Of a DNA stretch of 64,000 nt, positions 7,955 to 15,091 are shown one piece after another. A program made the position numbers and the translations under genes. A model generated the notes under the pieces. It had not been told where the DNA came from and searched no databases. It saw only the letters and a program-made list of their open reading frames with translations. Each line of letters starts with the position of its first letter. The stretch's first letter is position 1. The stretch comes from Saccharofermentans sp. (GTDB taxonomy: Bacteria > Bacillota > Clostridia > Saccharofermentanales > Saccharofermentanaceae): positions 124,001 to 188,000 of the forward strand of contig JAILMW010000033.1 of assembly GCA_024692235.1 (NCBI GenBank), read 5' to 3'.

Positions 7955-8395
7955 ATGGGTCTGTTTGATATGTTTTCGAAGGCAAAAGGTAACAGCGAAG
8001 AGAAGGCAAATGAGCTTATATCGAAAGCTCCGGTGGGCCAAGCCGCTACTGAATTATCATCGCAGTTTTCCTGTGCCGATGTATTCACGATAGAACCTAA
8101 GCCTCTTGATGTTGGAATACCGAGAGCAAAAGCGCTTAAGGGCAGAGTAGTCGTATTAGGAAGGATCAAGGGCGGAGAATTCGCTAAGGGTGATGCTGTA
8201 GCTATAGTTAAGAACGGTACGGTATCAGCTCATACCAAGATACTTGATCTCATACCTTATGAAGACGGTCTTATTTTTGATACCGAGTTAAATGCAAATA
8301 TACATAAGACCAAAGCTTCCTTTGATTCTGAAGCATGGCTTATCCTTGACGTTACTGATGGCGTAGGTCCCGGAGATATTATCGGTAAGGTGTAA
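7955..8395 (+). CDS. Conserved-looking beta-barrel protein of unknown function
   Basis: A 146-residue cytoplasmic protein started at ATG 7955 after a GAGGAGG site. The N-terminal 30 residues (MGLFDMFSKAKG and on) look like a short amphipathic helix. The remainder (about 60-146) reads like a small OB or EF-Tu domain-2-type beta barrel: KGRVVVLGRIKGGEFAKGD, then strands ending in VGPGDIIGKV. That resemblance is to the barrel that follows the GTPase domain in translation factors, but no GTPase is present and function is unknown. It is a single gene after a strong terminator. Confidence 0.65.
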   Translation: MGLFDMFSKAKGNSEEKANELISKAPVGQAATELSSQFSCADVFTIEPKPLDVGIPRAKALKGRVVVLGRIKGGEFAKGDAVAIVKNGTVSAHTKILDLIPYEDGLIFDTELNANIHKTKASFDSEAWLILDVTDGVGPGDIIGKV

Positions 8396-8476
8396 TGGCT
8401 GTGACATTAATGGGTCACACCATAAAGGCGATCTGTGCGATAATCTAGTCAGAAAAAAACTACGGAGGTATTCAAA

Positions 8477-9739
8477 GTGCCTGAGATAAAGTGTCCTAAG
8501 TGCGGTAATGTTTTCCAAGTAGATGAGTCGGATTATGCTTCGATTGCAAAGCAGATAAGAGATCATGAGTTCAGTGACGAACTCGACAGACGTATCCGTG
8601 AGATAGAAGAGAAGAAGGAGCAGGAACTCCAGATCAAGCTTATAAAGCAGCAGCAGGCTCAGCAGGAAGAACTCTCCAGGAAGGAGATGGCTCTTAAGGA
8701 GGCAGAACTTCGTCTGTCCGACATGAAGACAACAAGCGAAGCACAGATCAAGGAACTTCGCGCGAAGCTCGAGGCAGGAGATACGGAGAAGAAGCTCGCG
8801 GTGGCAGAGGCTCGGAGTAAGAAAGATGAGGAGATCGCCGCCAAGAATAACGAACTAATAAAGCTTCAGGGCCAGCTCCAGAATAAGGATGCCGAGATGA
8901 AGCTCAAGGAGACTTCTCTTAAGGAGAGCTACGATCAGCAGCTTAAGTTCAAGGATGAAGAAATCGAGCGTATTAAGGACTTTAAGGCTAAGCAGTCCAC
9001 CAAGATGATCGGTGAGAGCCTTGAGCAGCATTGTCAGAACGAGTTCAATTCAATAAGGATGACCGCATTTCCAAATGCTTACTTCGAGAAGGATAATGAC
9101 GCGAGAACCGGAAGTAAGGGAGACTTCATCTTCCGCGAATCATCCGAGGACGGTACGGAGTTCATATCCATTATGTTCGAGATGAAGAATGAGATGGAGA
9201 CTACCGCCACCAAGCATAAGAATGAAGATTTCTTCAAGGAGCTCGATAAGGATCGTAAGGAGAAGGGCTGCGAATATGCCGTTCTCGTATCCTTGCTGGA
9301 AGCTGACAATGATCTTTACAATAACGGCATTGTGGATGTGTCCTACAAGTACGAGAAGATGTACGTTATAAGACCTCAGTTCTTTATTCCCATGATCACG
9401 CTCCTTCGTAATGCCGCGCTTAATTCGCTGCATTATCAGCGCGAGCTTGCCGTTGTCAGGAACCAACAGCTCGATATCGTCAATTTTGAATCTAACATGA
9501 ATGATTTCAAAGACGCATTCGGCCGTAATTACCGTATTGCAAGTGATAAGTTCAAGAAGGCTATAGAGGAGATCGATAAGACGATCGATCATTTGATCAA
9601 GACAAAGGAGGCCCTTTTGTCATCTGATAATAATCTGAGACTTGCGAACAATAAGGCCGAGGATCTTTCTATTAAGAAACTTACTAAGAATGCTCCTTCC
9701 GTAAGAGCAATGTTTGACGAACTTAATAAGGATGAGTGA
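8477..9739 (+). CDS. DUF2130 family coiled-coil protein
   Basis: A 420-residue protein beginning at GTG 8477 after CGGAGG. Residues 5-8 form a CPKCG zinc-ribbon-like knuckle, followed by a long charged coiled coil (about 25-175) and then the DUF2130 core (about 180-370), with FEMKNE, DKDRKEKGCEYAVLVSLLE and YVIRPQFFIPMI. The core has the look of a restriction-endonuclease-like fold that other DUF2130 proteins share, but activity is not demonstrated for the family as far as I know. Only one CxxC is visible, so metal binding is doubtful. A 53-residue gene follows five bases downstream. Confidence 0.8.
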   Translation: MPEIKCPKCGNVFQVDESDYASIAKQIRDHEFSDELDRRIREIEEKKEQELQIKLIKQQQAQQEELSRKEMALKEAELRLSDMKTTSEAQIKELRAKLEAGDTEKKLAVAEARSKKDEEIAAKNNELIKLQGQLQNKDAEMKLKETSLKESYDQQLKFKDEEIERIKDFKAKQSTKMIGESLEQHCQNEFNSIRMTAFPNAYFEKDNDARTGSKGDFIFRESSEDGTEFISIMFEMKNEMETTATKHKNEDFFKELDKDRKEKGCEYAVLVSLLEADNDLYNNGIVDVSYKYEKMYVIRPQFFIPMITLLRNAALNSLHYQRELAVVRNQQLDIVNFESNMNDFKDAFGRNYRIASDKFKKAIEEIDKTIDHLIKTKEALLSSDNNLRLANNKAEDLSIKKLTKNAPSVRAMFDELNKDE

Positions 9740-9744
9740 TCTTT

Positions 9745-9906
9745 ATGGGACTGTTTGGAAGGTTGCTTCGAGGACTGGCCGAATCGCCTGAAGAGCGTGC
9801 TGAACGTTATCAGAAGAAGATCGACGAATGGGACAGACAAGAAGCCGAGGAGGCTCTTGAAGAAGAATATGACGAAGAGGACGGCATCGAAGATGCCGAT
9901 TATTAA
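9745..9906 (+). CDS. Small acidic protein (53 aa)
   Basis: A short frame between the DUF2130 and DUF1653 genes, five bases after the former and eleven before the latter. The N-terminus MGLFGRLLRGL is a short basic amphipathic helix, and the rest is a charged helix ending in an acidic tail (EEEYDEEDGIEDADY). No strong ribosome site is seen, so translation is probably coupled to the upstream gene. Function unknown. The alternative frame through the same bases breaks into the next gene and looks random. Confidence 0.55.
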   Translation: MGLFGRLLRGLAESPEERAERYQKKIDEWDRQEAEEALEEEYDEEDGIEDADY

Positions 9907-9917
9907 ACGAGGTATAT

Positions 9918-10184
9918 ATGATCATAAACGGAAGAGAAGTATTTGCTCCCGGTACTAAGGTACAGCATTTTAAGCGAGAGATAGAACATGAAGGTAACAT
10001 GTATCTTTATGAGATCGTAGGTATTGCTCATCATTCCGAGACAAATGAGACCCTTATGGTATACAAGGCTTTATATGGTGAAGGTAAGATGTGCGCAAGA
10101 CCGATCGAGATGTTCATGAGTGAAGTCGATCATGAGAAGTATCCTGATATCAAGCAGAAATTCAGATTTGAGCCGATAGAATGA
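9918..10184 (+). CDS. DUF1653 family protein
   Basis: An 88-residue protein that matches the DUF1653 pattern: APGTKVQHFKRE near the start, YLYEIVGIAHHSETNETLMVYKALYG in the middle and MCARPIEMFMSEVDHEKYP towards the end. These are small beta-rich domains of unknown function, sometimes fused to other proteins. A CGAGG site precedes ATG 9918. It is the last gene of a short run with DUF2130 and the 53-residue protein. Confidence 0.85.
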   Translation: MIINGREVFAPGTKVQHFKREIEHEGNMYLYEIVGIAHHSETNETLMVYKALYGEGKMCARPIEMFMSEVDHEKYPDIKQKFRFEPIE

Positions 10185-10188
10185 TCAA

Positions 10189-10208
10189 TATCTTCGTTAA
10201 CGAAGATA
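10189..10208 (+). promoter_or_regulatory. Perfect 20-bp palindrome upstream of the GH31 gene
   Basis: TATCTTCGTTAACGAAGATA is exactly its own reverse complement. It lies five bases after the DUF1653 stop and 37 bases before the GH31 promoter. With no loop and no T-run it is a poor terminator and a better candidate for a LacI-type or similar operator. Confidence 0.5.
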
Positions 10209-10244
10209 AGCAAAGATATCATAATAAAGATGAGAATACTGATA

Positions 10245-10272
10245 TTGCAACTTGACCTGCTTCCTTTATAAT
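10245..10272 (+). promoter_or_regulatory. Sigma-A promoter of the GH31 gene
   Basis: TTGCAA (10245-10250), 16-base spacer, TATAAT (10267-10272), 39 bases before the GTG start. Confidence 0.6.
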
Positions 10273-10311
10273 GTCGATTAGATAAGCAGAAATAAACGGA
10301 GGTATTTTCCC

Positions 10312-12309
10312 GTGAAATTTACCGATGGCGCCTGGATGACCGGAGACGGTTTTTCTATCCATAAGGCATGTGAGGTCAGATTTATTAAGAAGGATGATAC
10401 TAAGCTCATCCTGACAGTTCCGACATATAAGATATACGGCAAGGGCATGACATTAGGCGGCGTGTTCCTGACACTTGAGATAACATCTCCTATAGATAAT
10501 GTTTTTAATATCAGGACATATCACCATAAGGGAGATAAGAGTCTTGAGCCTTCTTACTTTGAGACAATATCCGGTGTTAAGGCTCTTGATATTGTCGAAG
10601 AAGGCAATAGAATTACAGTCAAAAGTGCTCAGAGTAAGCTCGTTATCGATAAGGAGAACTTCTCAATGAAGCTCTTCCGTGACGGAGTGCTTATCACTGC
10701 TTCTGAAGGCGGATCTCTCGCATATATCGACGGCTCTAACGGAGCTTATATGAGAGAGCAACTATCCCTCAGGGTTGGCGAGCATGTCTATGGATTAGGC
10801 GAGAGATTCGGTGCGTTCATAAGAAACGGACAGAGCGTTGATATAGTTAATAAGGACGGCGGTACTTTCTCGGAACAGTCATATAAGAATATTCCTTTTT
10901 ATATTACTGACAATAACCTCGGTGTATTTGTTAACCACACCGAGACTGTATCCTTTGAGGTCGCGAGTGAGAATGTATCTAAGGTCCAGTTCTCAGTTAA
11001 GGGAGAGTGCCTTGATTATTACATGATCGCAGGTTCTTCCATGAAGGATGTCCTTACTTCCTATACTGCAATTACGGGCAGAGCTCCTTTGCTCCCCGAG
11101 TGGTCATACGGACTTTGGCTTTCCACATCTTTCCTCACGGATTACGATGAGAAGACAGTATTGTCATTTGTAGACGGAATGCTGGAGAGAGGCATCGACC
11201 TTAAGGTATTCCATTTCGACTGCCTCTGGATGAAAGATTCTCACTGGTGCAACTTTATCTGGGACGAGGATATGTTCCCTGATGCCAAGGCGCTTATAGA
11301 TAAGATCCACGACAGAGGGATCAAGGTGTGCGTGTGGATCAATTCCTATATCGCACAGCAGTCCGAGCTTTTCGACGAAGCGGATGCTAACGGTTATCTC
11401 ATAAAGAAGACTGACGGAAGTACATGGCAGACAGATATGTGGCAGCCCGGTATGGGTATCGTGGATTTTACGAATCCTTCTGCTAAGGCGTGGTATCTTT
11501 CTAAGCTCAAGAATCTCCTTGATATGGGCGTTGACTGCTTTAAGACCGATTTCGGTGAGAGGATCCCTACAGAGGGGGTTACTTATTTCGGCGGACAGGA
11601 TCCCGAGAGGATGCATAACTTCTATACTTATCTTTATAACGAGGCTGTATATTCGCTCCTTCTTAAGGAGAAGGGTGAAGGCGAAGCTATCCTCTTTGCA
11701 AGGTCAGCTACCGCTGGTGGTCAGAAGTTCCCCGTGCACTGGGGCGGTGACTGTAAGTCCGATTATGTCTCCATGGAGCAGACTATAAGAGGCGGATTGT
11801 CTCTGATGCTTTCAGGTTTCTCTTATTGGAGCCACGATATCGGAGGCTTCGAAGATAAGTCTACCGCAGATGTCTATAAGAGATGGGCCGCATTCGGTCT
11901 TATGTCTTCCCACAGCCGTCTTCACGGTTCTACTTCATACAGAGTACCGTGGAACTACGATGATGAGGCTGTCGACGTAGTTCGTTTCTATACTGATCTT
12001 AAGAAGAAGTTCCTGCCTGAGCTTCTCAGTGCATCCAAGATCGCCCACGAGACCGGAGTTCCGGTTATGCGCCCGATGGTGCTTGATTTCCAGGACGATC
12101 CCATATGCGCATTTCTTGATAAGCAGTATATGTTGGGCGGAAATATCCTTGTAGCGCCGGTGTTCGACGATAAGGGATATGTAGAATTCTACCTTCCCGC
12201 AGGTACATGGAAAGATATCTATACGGACGAGACGGTTACTCTTGAATGCGGAAGGTTCTTCAAGGAGACGAGAGATTACCTTCATATGCCCGTATATATC
12301 AGAGGTTGA
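10312..12309 (+). CDS. yicI: GH31 alpha-xylosidase-type glycoside hydrolase
   Basis: A 665-residue retaining alpha-glycosidase of family 31, closest in motif pattern to YicI-type alpha-xylosidases that release xylose from isoprimeverose and xyloglucan oligosaccharides. GTG 10312 follows CGGAGG. The N-terminal beta-sandwich spans about 1-250, the barrel about 255-570, and C-terminal beta domains follow. The nucleophile Asp is in FKTDFGERIPTEG (about residue 408), and the acid/base Asp is in HWGGD (about 480). There is no signal peptide, so it acts inside the cell on imported oligosaccharides. It is shorter than E. coli YicI (772), mostly in the N- and C-terminal parts. An alpha-glucosidase activity cannot be excluded, but KTDFGERIP favours xylosidase. 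Confidence 0.88.
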   Translation: MKFTDGAWMTGDGFSIHKACEVRFIKKDDTKLILTVPTYKIYGKGMTLGGVFLTLEITSPIDNVFNIRTYHHKGDKSLEPSYFETISGVKALDIVEEGNRITVKSAQSKLVIDKENFSMKLFRDGVLITASEGGSLAYIDGSNGAYMREQLSLRVGEHVYGLGERFGAFIRNGQSVDIVNKDGGTFSEQSYKNIPFYITDNNLGVFVNHTETVSFEVASENVSKVQFSVKGECLDYYMIAGSSMKDVLTSYTAITGRAPLLPEWSYGLWLSTSFLTDYDEKTVLSFVDGMLERGIDLKVFHFDCLWMKDSHWCNFIWDEDMFPDAKALIDKIHDRGIKVCVWINSYIAQQSELFDEADANGYLIKKTDGSTWQTDMWQPGMGIVDFTNPSAKAWYLSKLKNLLDMGVDCFKTDFGERIPTEGVTYFGGQDPERMHNFYTYLYNEAVYSLLLKEKGEGEAILFARSATAGGQKFPVHWGGDCKSDYVSMEQTIRGGLSLMLSGFSYWSHDIGGFEDKSTADVYKRWAAFGLMSSHSRLHGSTSYRVPWNYDDEAVDVVRFYTDLKKKFLPELLSASKIAHETGVPVMRPMVLDFQDDPICAFLDKQYMLGGNILVAPVFDDKGYVEFYLPAGTWKDIYTDETVTLECGRFFKETRDYLHMPVYIRG

Positions 12310-12314
12310 TCTTG

Positions 12315-12671
12315 GTGGCCAAGGACAATAAAAGATTCAAGGTCGTAAAGATACTCTATATCATTCATGTGATATCGCTGCTGGCTGCAGGTCTGGCTTA
12401 TATAGTATCTTCCGTGACAGATGATCTGCCGACACCTGTTATGGTGTTGTTCGTAATAGTTGCGCTTCCTGTCCTGCTTGGAAGGATCCTCTTTATTCCG
12501 TATATCGCAGGCGCTGTCCTTACCGGGTTTTATATCTATGGTATGCGTAAGTGGGACAGATCTTCGGGGACGGTCATATTGTTCGTGGTGCTGCTTGTTA
12601 TGAGCATAGCAGGATATGTCGCCATGGAACTTTTATTTGCCAATATGATAGACGGTTTTATGAGCGTCTGA
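12315..12671 (+). CDS. Hypothetical membrane protein (118 aa)
   Basis: It begins five bases after the GH31 stop. GTG 12315 is chosen because AGAGG lies nine bases before it; TTG 12312 is an alternative. The frame extends further upstream inside GH31 but that part is not protein-like. The product has three or four hydrophobic segments (about residues 12-32, 40-60, 63-80 and 88-112) and short basic loops such as MRKWDRSSG. No family recognised. It may be co-transcribed with GH31, although a functional link is not evident. Confidence 0.55.
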   Translation: MAKDNKRFKVVKILYIIHVISLLAAGLAYIVSSVTDDLPTPVMVLFVIVALPVLLGRILFIPYIAGAVLTGFYIYGMRKWDRSSGTVILFVVLLVMSIAGYVAMELLFANMIDGFMSV

Positions 12672-12724
12672 CATTCTTTCCTTGTGTTAAAATCTATTCG
12701 TAACTTTTTGGGGGATGATATCAG

Positions 12725-13405
12725 ATGGTCAATGAACAGATAATGATAATCGAGGATGACAGTGAACTTGGTCGAGGCCTTGCCACTGCACTTAAAAATG
12801 ACGGAAAGACAGTTATACGCGTAAGTACGCTTAAGGGTGCAGAGGAGCAGCTTCTTGTATTTAAGCCCGCACTTATCCTTATGGATATAAATCTTCCTGA
12901 CGGCAACGGACTTGATTTTCTCGTGAAGGTCAAGAAGACTTATCCCGAGATCCCCGTGATAATGCTTACGGCAAACGACACCGACGAAGATATAGTAAGA
13001 GGTCTGGATCGTGGTGCCGATGATTATATAACTAAGCCTTTCTCTTTGTCGGTACTTCGCGCAAGAGTAAATACCCAGCTTCGTCGCAATTCATCCAAAG
13101 CATCGGAGGAATACTACGAAGGAGACGGATACACATTTGACTTCGCTAATATGATCTTCAAGAGAGGCGAGGAGTGCTTTGAACTGAGTAAAACAGAGCA
13201 GAAGATACTTCGTATCCTTATAGTAAACAGAGGCATGACAGTAAAGCGCAATGAACTTATAGATAAGGTCTGGACTGACGGTGCCGACTATGTTGACGAG
13301 AATGCTCTCTCCGTATCCATAAAGAGGCTTCGCGACAAGCTCGGGGCCAAGGATAACATAAAGACAGTCTACGGCCTTGGCTACAGCTGGAAGACGGAGA
13401 AGTAA
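12725..13405 (+). CDS. OmpR-family response regulator
   Basis: A 226-residue DNA-binding response regulator. The receiver domain (about 1-120) has the acidic pair IEDD, the phospho-acceptor Asp in LMDINLPDG (about residue 53), the switch Thr in MLTAND and the Lys in ITKPFS. The winged helix (about 130-225) has the usual ELSKTEQKILRIL start and ALSVSIKRLRDKLG recognition region. It is followed one base later by its histidine kinase and then by an ABC transporter, the arrangement of BceRS/BceAB-like and other systems that respond to peptide antibiotics or envelope stress. Its likely target is the transporter promoter at 14328-14407. Confidence 0.93.
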   Translation: MVNEQIMIIEDDSELGRGLATALKNDGKTVIRVSTLKGAEEQLLVFKPALILMDINLPDGNGLDFLVKVKKTYPEIPVIMLTANDTDEDIVRGLDRGADDYITKPFSLSVLRARVNTQLRRNSSKASEEYYEGDGYTFDFANMIFKRGEECFELSKTEQKILRILIVNRGMTVKRNELIDKVWTDGADYVDENALSVSIKRLRDKLGAKDNIKTVYGLGYSWKTEK

Positions 13406-13406
13406 G

Positions 13407-14327
13407 ATGAAGTTCATTCTTATCATTGCGATCTTAGTTGCACTTATTGCCATAGCTGTTGCCGTAATAGAACATATCAGGACAAGAAAGCTTACCGACA
13501 GATTAGGTGAAGTATTAGATTCTGCTATTGACGGAAATTTTACCGAGAGTTCCTATGACGAGAGCGTCGAGTCTCTTCTTGAATCGAAGCTTAATGAGTA
13601 TCTGTCGTCTTCGTCTCTGTCTGCAAAGAAGGTGGAGGAAGAAAAGGATAAGATAAAGACCCTTATCTCCGATATTTCTCATCAGACCAAGACTCCCATC
13701 GCTAATCTTATGCTCTATAGCGAGCTTTTGGCGGAAGAGGATCTTTCCGAGAGTGCAAGAGAGAAAGTAGCTGCCATAAGTTCCCAGTCGGAGAAGCTTA
13801 AGTTCCTTATAGATTCTCTTGTTAAGATGTCACGCCTTGAAAGCGGTCTTATGAACTACGTGCCGGTAGTATCGTCAGTAGACGAGCTTCTCGAGAGCAT
13901 AACGGACAGCTTATCTTCCAAGGCTTCTTCGAAAGGCATCTCTATCTCATATGAGCCTACGACGCTTTATATCAACTCGGATCCCAAGTGGACTTACGAA
14001 GCGATATTCAACATAGCCGACAACGCGGTGAAATATACGCACAAAGGCGGAGTTAAGATGTATGCTACCGAATATGAGATGTTCGTAAGGATAGACATAG
14101 AAGATACGGGTATAGGTATCAGTGAAGAAGACAGCGCCAAGGTCTTTTCCAGATTCTATCGAAGCCGCGAGGTCAGCGAAGAAGAAGGAGTGGGAATAGG
14201 CCTTTGTCTTGCAAGAGAGATAGTAACGGGTGTAGGCGGCTATATAAGGCTTGAGTCGACGCCCGGTAAGGGTTCTAAGTTCTCCGTATATATCCCCAAA
14301 GGGAAGAATCTGTCGGAAGTGTCATAA
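13407..14327 (+). CDS. Sensor histidine kinase without a large sensor domain
   Basis: A 306-residue membrane kinase. ATG 13407 is one base after the regulator stop; an earlier in-frame codon at 13377 lies inside the regulator. One hydrophobic segment (about 3-24) anchors it, followed by a linker and then the dimerisation domain with the phospho-acceptor His in ISHQTKTPIANL, and a HATPase domain with NIADNAVKY (N box), DTGIGIS (G1) and GVGIGLCLAREI (G2). There is almost no extracellular part, so the signal may come through the membrane partner, as known for kinases that sense via their ABC permease. The permease two genes downstream is a candidate for that role, but this is inference. Confidence 0.9.
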   Translation: MKFILIIAILVALIAIAVAVIEHIRTRKLTDRLGEVLDSAIDGNFTESSYDESVESLLESKLNEYLSSSSLSAKKVEEEKDKIKTLISDISHQTKTPIANLMLYSELLAEEDLSESAREKVAAISSQSEKLKFLIDSLVKMSRLESGLMNYVPVVSSVDELLESITDSLSSKASSKGISISYEPTTLYINSDPKWTYEAIFNIADNAVKYTHKGGVKMYATEYEMFVRIDIEDTGIGISEEDSAKVFSRFYRSREVSEEEGVGIGLCLAREIVTGVGGYIRLESTPGKGSKFSVYIPKGKNLSEVS

Positions 14328-14407
14328 TCTTATCTCCTGTCGAAAGAATTGAGAAAGATTTTATCTATATGATCGAAGCATAAGATCAAAAGTCAAAGGA
14401 GAAAGAC

Positions 14408-15076
14408 ATGGCAATATTAAGAGCAGAAGGTCTTAAGAAGACCTACGGAAAAGGTGACAACAGGGTAGATGCATTAAGAGGCGTGAACCTCGAAGTGGGT
14501 AAGGGTGAATTTGTAGCGATAGTAGGAACTTCCGGAAGCGGTAAGTCAACGCTCCTTCATATGCTCGGAGGTCTTGACCGCCCCACGGAAGGCAAGGTCT
14601 TTATCGATGATAAGGATATATTCAAGTTAAAAGATGAAGCTCTTACCATCTTAAGAAGACGTAAGATCGGATTCGTATTCCAGTCATTTAATCTTGTTCC
14701 CGTATTAAATGTTATGGAGAATATCCTCCTTCCGTTAGAGCTTGACGGAGCAAAGATAAATAAAGAATACATTGACAGTATCGTTTCCACGTTGGGACTT
14801 AACGAGCAGATCCACAAGCTTCCTACGCAGTTGTCGGGAGGCCAGCAGCAGAGGGTCGCCATAGCAAGAGCTCTTGCAGGAAAGCCTTCCGTTATCCTTG
14901 CAGATGAGCCCACGGGTAATCTTGACAGCAAGACATCCCAGGATGTAATGAGCCTTTTCAGGGTCACTGCCGACAGATTCAACCAGACGATAGTGATGAT
15001 CACTCACAATACGGAGATAGCACAGACAGCAGATCGCATCATAAGGATCGAAGACGGCCTTATCGTTAATCGCTGA
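14408..15076 (+). CDS. ABC transporter ATP-binding protein (MacB/LolD type)
   Basis: A 222-residue ATPase. Walker A is GTSGSGKST (about 41-49), Q-loop FQSFNLVP, signature [14 protein letters not shown], Walker [13 protein letters not shown] and the switch His in MITHN. The sequence type belongs with MacB, LolD and BceA ATPases, which pair with FtsX-like permeases and drive mechanotransmission or efflux rather than import. An AAAGGAG site supports ATG 14408. Its partner permease starts 15 bases downstream, and the regulator/kinase pair lies directly upstream. Confidence 0.95.
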   Translation: MAILRAEGLKKTYGKGDNRVDALRGVNLEVGKGEFVAIVGTSGSGKSTLLHMLGGLDRPTEGKVFIDDKDIFKLKDEALTILRRRKIGFVFQSFNLVPVLNVMENILLPLELDGAKINKEYIDSIVSTLGLNEQIHKLPTQLSGGQQQRVAIARALAGKPSVILADEPTGNLDSKTSQDVMSLFRVTADRFNQTIVMITHNTEIAQTADRIIRIEDGLIVNR

Positions 15077-15091
15077 TAAAGGGGTGATCAT

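Noticed and set aside
8400..8419. TGTGAC/GTCACA hairpin after the 146-residue gene as terminator
   Set aside because: Only a short stem with no T-run; may be chance or an operator, too weak to list.
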